Positions 58,195 through 64,000 of a stretch of DNA of 64,000 nucleotides are shown here, piece after piece; positions within the stretch are counted from its first letter, which is position 1; each line of letters starts with the position of its first letter. The notes beneath the pieces are model-generated. The model was not told where the DNA came from, searched no databases, and saw only the letters and a list, made by a program, of their open reading frames with translations. Made by a program: the position numbers and the translations under genes. Origin of the DNA: Unio delphinus (Eukaryota > Mollusca > Bivalvia > Unionida > Unionidae); NCBI GenBank assembly GCA_029339505.1, contig JAQISU010000069.1:8230501-8294500 (forward strand), written 5' to 3'.

Positions 58195-58567
58195 ATAACG
58201 CTTGTTAATACAAACTTAATTTATTAAAATTCGAAGAAATGACATTATCGTATAGTTTCCCCACTATATGCTCTTGAAAAGGGTAAGATAAAAGAAAGAG
58301 AGAATACGTTTTGTAAATTTAAAATGTTTTGTAAATTAAAAATGTTTTCCGTTGAATGGAAAGTATAAATCTAAAATTGAACAGAGAGGTAAACGCTATC
58401 CCTCTACGCTATAAAAGAACGCTTTATAATACAAACTTAATTTTTTAAACTTCGAAGAAATGACATTATTGTGTAGTTTCTCCAGTATATAACCTTAAAA
58501 GAGTAATAGAAAAGAGCAAAAATGTATTTTTTGTTGAATGGAAAGTATAAATCTGAAAATTGATGAT
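58195..58567. repeat. Diverged tandem duplication, about 221 bp period
   Basis: AATACAAACTTAATTTATTA and following sequence (TTCGAAGAAATGACATTAT, GTTGAATGGAAAGTATAAAT) occurs from 58207 and again from 58428. The second copy has lost internal sequence. Confidence 0.85.
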
Positions 58568-61059
58568 GGTGTCGCGAATTAAATCCAAACATTTATATAA
58601 TTACTAACGCATGATTTAATTAATAAGGTTGGGAATAAACGTTACGGGCATTTCAAATAATCTCTATGGCTAAATGTTTTGATGTGCCTATTCAAAATCA
58701 AAATCATACAATGACACACTCACACACACGCAAACAATTACCGATGTAGAATGGTCTATAAGGGACATAACTTGTTGGTCTGTAACAACTCTGAAATCTG
58801 GACACGTCGATAAGCCACACTGGTGTATTTTAAAACAAACTGTGGCGCAAACGACACATAACAACAAATCCACGAAAAGCAATAACATCTACATAGGAAA
58901 ATAATTATTAATTGATCAATTATTATAATCATATAACGTACAAATTATTCGCAAACTTTTTCGGAAGATTACATGATTGTGTTAAATAAATATGCCATTG
59001 TATTAAGTTTATTCTTGGAAAGATACATTCATTCGACGCTGATTTTATCTTTGAACTTTTTTAAAAGCAAAAAAAAACTGGTATTCTCAAGCAGTTTTTT
59101 TCAATTTTTTTAAAAATCTTTCTGTATAATACGTAGATTTTTAAGGAAAAATGATGTCCGGGATATATAAAAATCAACCAAAAACAAGACAAAGTACTGC
59201 AGAAGTAACATATAGCAAACCTGGAATATAGCAATATAGCTAAACAACAAATTCCAAATATTAAATAAAGATGATATTTACTAATAGATATGGTATACTA
59301 TAGTACAGTTTTCCATTGCCGAACCTAGTTCGATTTGATCTCTTTAAATTCAAAACATTCATTTAATAGTGAATCTTAAATTTTACAAGTTGATATTAAA
59401 CTTAGTTTAATGTGGGTAAAAAATGGACCTTTCACATCTGATTCATGCTAAAGGAATGGCATGGAATTTGTCTTACTCCATGCTTTATTAAAGTATTGTT
59501 TCTGTAGGAAAACATATTAACCCAGAACCTTCGAGTTTATTGATTTCTGTCTAAACTGAGACCACTTTCTTTCACGATGGACAATAATATGTCCGGTATT
59601 GTGAGTTCAGGTACCATGGGATTATAGAGCGTATGCTTCAAATGTCTTAACAGACACTAATGCAGTTAAAGCGGATGCTAATTGATACATCAATGTCATA
59701 AATCGCATTAAGTTCTTATTGCAAAGTAGTGATCTACCTAAGTTCAATGATTGTTCGGCTTGATGTTATTGCAGTGACCGTTACGAGGATGAAGTAGCTA
59801 CTTTTGATTGTACACATATATAGCAAGAGAAGTGTACGTTCTATGCATTAAAGTGAATATAAATATCTGTAACGTAATAGATGATTAAATAGATGATTAA
59901 ATAGATGAAAAAAGTTTCAGATATGTTTCCATCCGAAATAAAATCCAACAAACAAGCTAACAATGAACTTACAATAGAGTGGATAGATTATGAAAGTGCA
60001 AAACAGATCCATATTCAATAATCTTTGAACATAAATCCACAAGGTACGTGATGCACCTCCTAGAGCATATCATGTATTATTGTTAACTCTAGTTTGGAAG
60101 TTTCGTAAAATATACTAGCGATCTTCCTGTTAAATTGTTCAAGTGGAAATGCAGTGAAGAACATAAGGATTCTTAATTGAAAATGATTCGACTTAAACTC
60201 TGCAAAATTTATAAACGTTTAGTCAAGGGTTTTAAGAGAAGCTCATAGTCAACACCTGGGTGAAGTTGGATTGATATTATAATTTAAATATCTTCTGATA
60301 AGGAATGTATATTTGCTTTTATGATAATCCCAAATCTGAATAATTCGCATTGGTGGTAAATTTTTGGGAGATGTTATCTCATCTACAGCACTAATCATGT
60401 CGTCACCTAAATATCTAGTGTAGATGTGCAAACATAGATTAAAGGAGAGGGTGATAGAAAAATGAGCAATTCGAAATAGAAGATATAAAAAAACTATCGG
60501 AGAGAGAAAAAATATAATTAAAAAATCAGAAAGGGAATGAAATTAAAGAGTGAAAAGTGAATCAGAAATGATAGGGATAGAACAGGTACGAGAAGTAAAG
60601 TAAAAGAAGTTAGAGAAGGACAGTTAAGCTAGAAACAGAAAGTTAAAAGAAAGGAATATAACGAGGGAGCCTAACATACACATTTAGTTATTAATAACGG
60701 AGAGGGATATTGGACAGGAATCTAGCTCGACTAGGATGCAGAAGAATCAAAAGTGTAGTAAATTCGAGCGAGATGAAACCTTCGCCCATTTCGTCAATAC
60801 GACGAGAAGGTATTTACAGAGGTGGGTTCAAAGTTGTAAGATAAAAAGGAAAAGCATGAGTCTTATATAAGTACGTGAGTCCTATATAAGTACGTGAGTG
60901 CTATATACATTTTACTTCTATCTTACTCAATTGTGGTAAAATATTGCATATGTTTCTGATGGAAAAAGACTTCGTTAATATTCATGATAATGCTACCAAA
61001 AGTATCCAGAATATGATCTCAAGAGACAGTTTTAAATTAATCAGTCTATAGACTAGCGA
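58568..61059. other. Unique AT-rich sequence with a purine-rich stretch
   Basis: No gene recognised. From about 60440 to 60670 the plus strand is strongly purine-rich (GAGAGAGAAAAAATATAATT-type sequence). A small duplication of CCTATATAAGTACGTGAGT lies near 60860-60905. Confidence 0.4.
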
Positions 61060-61440
61060 CGTCGTAAAGCCAAGACAAAGCGTGCTTGTAAAGCTGGCAA
61101 GTTTCAATCTGGAGGGAGGGGGAGAGGTATATACTAAGGGTAAATATTCTTATAACTGTCTAGAGTGGGTTCGTATCTCTCCCAAATATCATCGTTGGCG
61201 TGATAATTCGGAAACTAATTACAGTTGCGGATAAGAATGCGATCCGGTACACATACCAGTCGAGATGTTAGTTGATGGGAATTTTTCACATACCCAATGC
61301 GTTGGAACCAACAGCTAGTGGTACCGCGACCGATCAGTAAGTTTCGGTATTAAACGACAAAGGGTGTACAGGCATTATGGTAAAGAGGTGACTAAGAAAG
61401 GAATAAATGCTTGGTTGGAAAGCCTAATTGATTGTTAGAT
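61060..61440 (+). pseudogene. Coding-like relic of unknown type, upstream part
   Basis: From 61060 one frame gives RRRKAKTKRACKAGKFQSGG then RGRG, strongly basic. After a shift, another frame reads YNCLEWVRISPKYHRWRDNS, then CG-stop-ECDPVHIPVEMLVDGNFSHTQ, stop, WYRDRSVSFGIKRQRVYRHY, and GKEVTKKGINAWLESLIDC. Base composition is less AT-rich than the neighbours and stops are sparse, which suggests former coding sequence. I do not recognise a family. It could be the 5' part of the same relic as the frame at 61483. Confidence 0.35.
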
Positions 61441-61482
61441 ATTTTGATTGATCGTACCTCCTTTGCTACGATATAAATCTAG

Positions 61483-61788
61483 ATGTCTTTCCTGACCGTC
61501 GGCGCTGCATTGCTGTACATGAACAATCCCATGTATGACTTCTGGAAATGTCCAATGCTCCAAACTCCCAAATGGGTTGCATTTTCGTTTGCCGTTTATT
61601 TAGAAAAACGTAGTTTGCGCAGAAATGATAAACATCAGCTGCATAAGCTGAACGTTAGAGGCGCGATGGCTGTCATTTCGCAAGACGAGTTTATCCGTGA
61701 GCACGTGCATGACCCGTCCTTGAGGAAATTGTTTATTGGTATCAATACACATTTTAAACGTTGGGCAAACGTGAAATATTACTCATGA
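61483..61788 (+). CDS. Unrecognised 101-codon open reading frame
   Basis: The frame starts MSFLTVGAALLYMNNPMYDF, contains PKWVAFSFAVYLEKRSLRRN and AVISQDEFIREHVHDPSLRK, and ends FKRWANVKYYS. A hydrophobic start is followed by a charged, mixed region that looks protein-like rather than repetitive. ATATAAAT lies immediately upstream (61470), too close to the ATG to serve as its TATA box. A 261-base frame follows at 61860-62120, separated by a segment containing TTTCAG. No known family came to mind. It may be an exon, a transposon relic or chance; I hold it weakly. Confidence 0.3.
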   Translation: MSFLTVGAALLYMNNPMYDFWKCPMLQTPKWVAFSFAVYLEKRSLRRNDKHQLHKLNVRGAMAVISQDEFIREHVHDPSLRKLFIGINTHFKRWANVKYYS

Positions 61789-61859
61789 TAGCTGTTCAAA
61801 CAATTCATCTAACTGGTTTCTAGGATATTGTTTCAACTTGTCTTTCAGAAACTCAAGCC

Positions 61860-62120
61860 ATGTGTGGTTCGAGTAGAGCACGCAACAAATTGCATAAGTT
61901 AATTTATTTTATTCAAAAGGTGACTAACAAGGCATTGGTTGATTTTTGTTGGATCTGCATTCCTAGCGATTTATCATGGTTATGTCGGACGCGCGATATA
62001 TGCCATCAAACAAAAATAGGATTTGTATTTATCGTATTATTACATTTTGTCATTTTGGACGCGTCAAGTGACGGGCCTAAATTAGACACCGTTCCAGAAA
62101 CTTCCCTTGGACATCCATAA
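61860..62120 (+). other. Open frame following the unrecognised ORF
   Basis: 86 codons (MCGSSRARNKLHKLIYFIQK ... DTVPETSLGHP). A TTTCAG acceptor-like site lies just upstream near 61849. It could be a second exon of the 61483 frame or non-coding. No motif recognised. Confidence 0.2.
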
Positions 62121-62285
62121 GGGTAAAAGAATGGGGAATATATATGGTCATATGTCCCATCTTAACTGAAGGTGATCATCAACAAATTAGGGAGATTTCG
62201 AATGAGCATTTGGAAGTATTTACAGACATAGGTCATAACGTTTTTTCAAGACAAAAAAATGAAGCGAACTTACGCACCTCAAAGC

Positions 62286-62330
<45 letters not shown>

Positions 62331-62366
62331 ATAATAATAATAATAACAATAATAATAATATGAACT
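62286..62366. repeat. Compound trinucleotide microsatellite (CTA)n(ATA)n
   Basis: About 15 CTA units followed by AAT/AAC units. Confidence 0.97.
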
Positions 62367-63055
62367 AATAATAATAATAATGTAATTTAGTAGTTTTAAT
62401 GTAATGATTGATGTCAGGTGTTCATGTGCGCTCATGTGTAACGAATAGCATTGAACTCATAATTAAGCCTGTCTCGTGCACTATTCAGGCATGTCCTTTT
62501 TGTAACTGTTTTTGTTACGGCGAATAGTATGTTGATGGCGATAATCACGTGCATCTGATGACAATGTTATTTATGTACTCGCAGTAACGGTCGAAAGCTT
62601 CGAGACCAACAGTCTATCACAGAATAACGAGGCTCTCGCAGGATCCATAAGAAATCTTAGAAATCTTAGTAATTAATACGGCGCCCCTGTGGGCGGGAAA
62701 GTGCTAACTGGACTATACATGTCGCCATGTGACCACTTGTCGCTTGCAAAGATTACACAGCGAGTGAATGAATAAATGTACATCACGACAGGTCCAAACC
62801 ATTTTTCTTGCTAACTAGGAATTCATTGACACAGTTATAATGCATATCATTTTAGACAGACAAATTCATGCATTATCATGTTTCTATCAAAAAAGTGCAT
62901 GTAATAGTTCGAATACATTGAAAGACTAAGACAACGAAACCAGTAGCCTGAAACCTTAAGCAATATTAAATTACGCATTTAAAAGTAAGCAATGCAATAA
63001 ATCATTATTACACATTTATATAAATTATTAAAGTGTAGGTCTTAGAGACAAATCA
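62367..63055. other. Unique sequence, nothing recognised
   Basis: A GC-rich patch CGGCGCCCCTGTGGGCGGG lies near 62678. No gene seen. Confidence 0.4.
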
Positions 63056-63118
63056 CATACCCTCGACTTTATTAAACATACCCTCGACTTGATTAAACAT
63101 ACCCTCGACTTTATTAAA
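63056..63118. repeat. Three-copy 21 bp tandem repeat
   Basis: CATACCCTCGACTTTATTAA plus A, at 63056, 63077 and 63098, with one T/G change. Confidence 0.96.
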
Positions 63119-63536
63119 TTTATCTGAAGGAGAATAGCTCTTGTACGTGTTGTTAACTTTTTTCAACCACATTTTCTTTGTCATTTTTACGAAATTTCCT
63201 AATCCAGTATTTGCATTGTATGAGGAATACATTTAAATGATGAGCGTCGGATGCAAAAAAAAAATTCTTAGAAAGGCTAAAAAGACTAAGCACATGAGTC
63301 TTCTCAATATGACTAGACAGTTTATTCTTTTCCTTTATTTAGCAATGGAAATATTAAACGTAATTGCAAAATCGATTGAGTATAAACTGCATTGGCCTTT
63401 CTTGTACCTATTAAATGTCCGTTCAAGATAGAGTCACAGTTCATGCGATTTTACGGACGCATCATTTAATGATCGAAATAAAATTTCAGTCGCATTGCAA
63501 CGAATAAGACCACTCTCAAAGGATATATATTGACAA

Positions 63537-63539
<3 letters not shown>
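63119..63539. other. Unique AT-rich sequence, nothing recognised
   Basis: A 64-codon basic frame at 63237-63431 is too short and motif-free to call. Confidence 0.35.
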
Positions 63540-63616
<77 letters not shown>

Positions 63617-63657
63617 ATGTGTGTGTGTGTGTGTGTGTGAGTGTGTGTGTGTGTGTG
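63540..63657. repeat. Compound (TA)n(TG)n microsatellite
   Basis: About 27 TA dinucleotides joined to about 30 TG dinucleotides with a few interruptions. Confidence 0.98.
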
Positions 63658-64000
63658 AATGCAATCTAAAGTAAGGAACAACAAGTGAAGAGACTCGTAG
63701 ATATTAATAATCATAGTTTGACTAATATTGTTTCCAAATCGACAATATTGTTACTAAAAATGTTTGTTATGTACAACACTCTTTGATACAAAATCTTATT
63801 AAACACTTGCATATTTACGAGCAGATGTAATTGCATACCTTTTTTACAACAATCATCCCTCAAATGTAATGAATTGTTACGTGACCAAAGTATGCATTCA
63901 TACACATACACTTGCATGTCTGATTATTAACCTAAAATACAAAGGGAACCACGTTGAAGTAAAGAATGTTACCATGAAAGTGGTCGGTTGACAACCTAGC
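63658..64000. other. Unique AT-rich sequence to the window edge
   Basis: No gene or element seen. Confidence 0.4.

Overview
The window looks like intergenic or intronic DNA from an AT-rich animal genome. I found no intact conserved host gene, rRNA or full tRNA gene in 64 kb. Every recognisable protein segment belongs to a decayed transposable element. A mollusc or other lophotrochozoan is the best guess: CR1/L2-type and RTE-type LINEs, hAT-type MITEs, a SINE-like unit ending in (CAA)n and very abundant 29-50 bp minisatellites fit together. This is inference; nothing here fixes the species.

Layout. 0.3-4.2 kb: a dead Mutator-like (MULE) DNA transposon with inverted ends, holding a zinc-finger exon and the C-terminal part of its transposase, with the catalytic core missing. 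4.5-6.2 kb: a (TA)n run and a 41-42 bp minisatellite. 7.36-13.02 kb: a 5.7 kb array of 49/45 bp units with higher-order duplication. 15.0-16.9 kb: a degenerate ~37 bp array with two younger expansions inside it. 18.4 kb: a hammerhead-ribozyme-like fold on the minus strand beside a (TA)n run. 19.2-19.7 kb: a 29 bp array. 20.8 kb: a tRNA-like SINE head. 20.9-22.7 kb: a 39 bp array split by a candidate 1.5 kb solo LTR, recognised because the repeat resumes on its far side. 24.1-25.8 kb: an RTE-like LINE with its 5' part inverted relative to its 3' part. 25.8-32.0 kb: a second large array, also with a 49 bp unit, holding a 1,081 bp tandem segmental duplication.

32.3-35.2 kb (plus) and 45.9-49.5 kb (minus) carry two copies of one CR1/L2-like LINE family that begin at the same 5' sequence; the first has lost part of its reverse transcriptase. 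Two small hAT-type MITEs at 39.6 and 52.7 kb each have a perfect 8 bp target duplication. A SINE-like unit lies at 44.7 kb, a 38 bp array at 54-55.1 kb and a 50 bp array at 56.5 kb. At 61.06-62.12 kb there is an unrecognised cluster of coding-like open frames, the only place where an unknown gene or element relic might be worth pursuing.

The components do not form a pathway. The region reads as a graveyard and amplification ground: transposons inserted and decayed, while tandem repeats expanded at several scales (dinucleotide runs, 29-50 bp units, two-copy duplications of about 45-64 bp, and 0.6-2.8 kb blocks of units).
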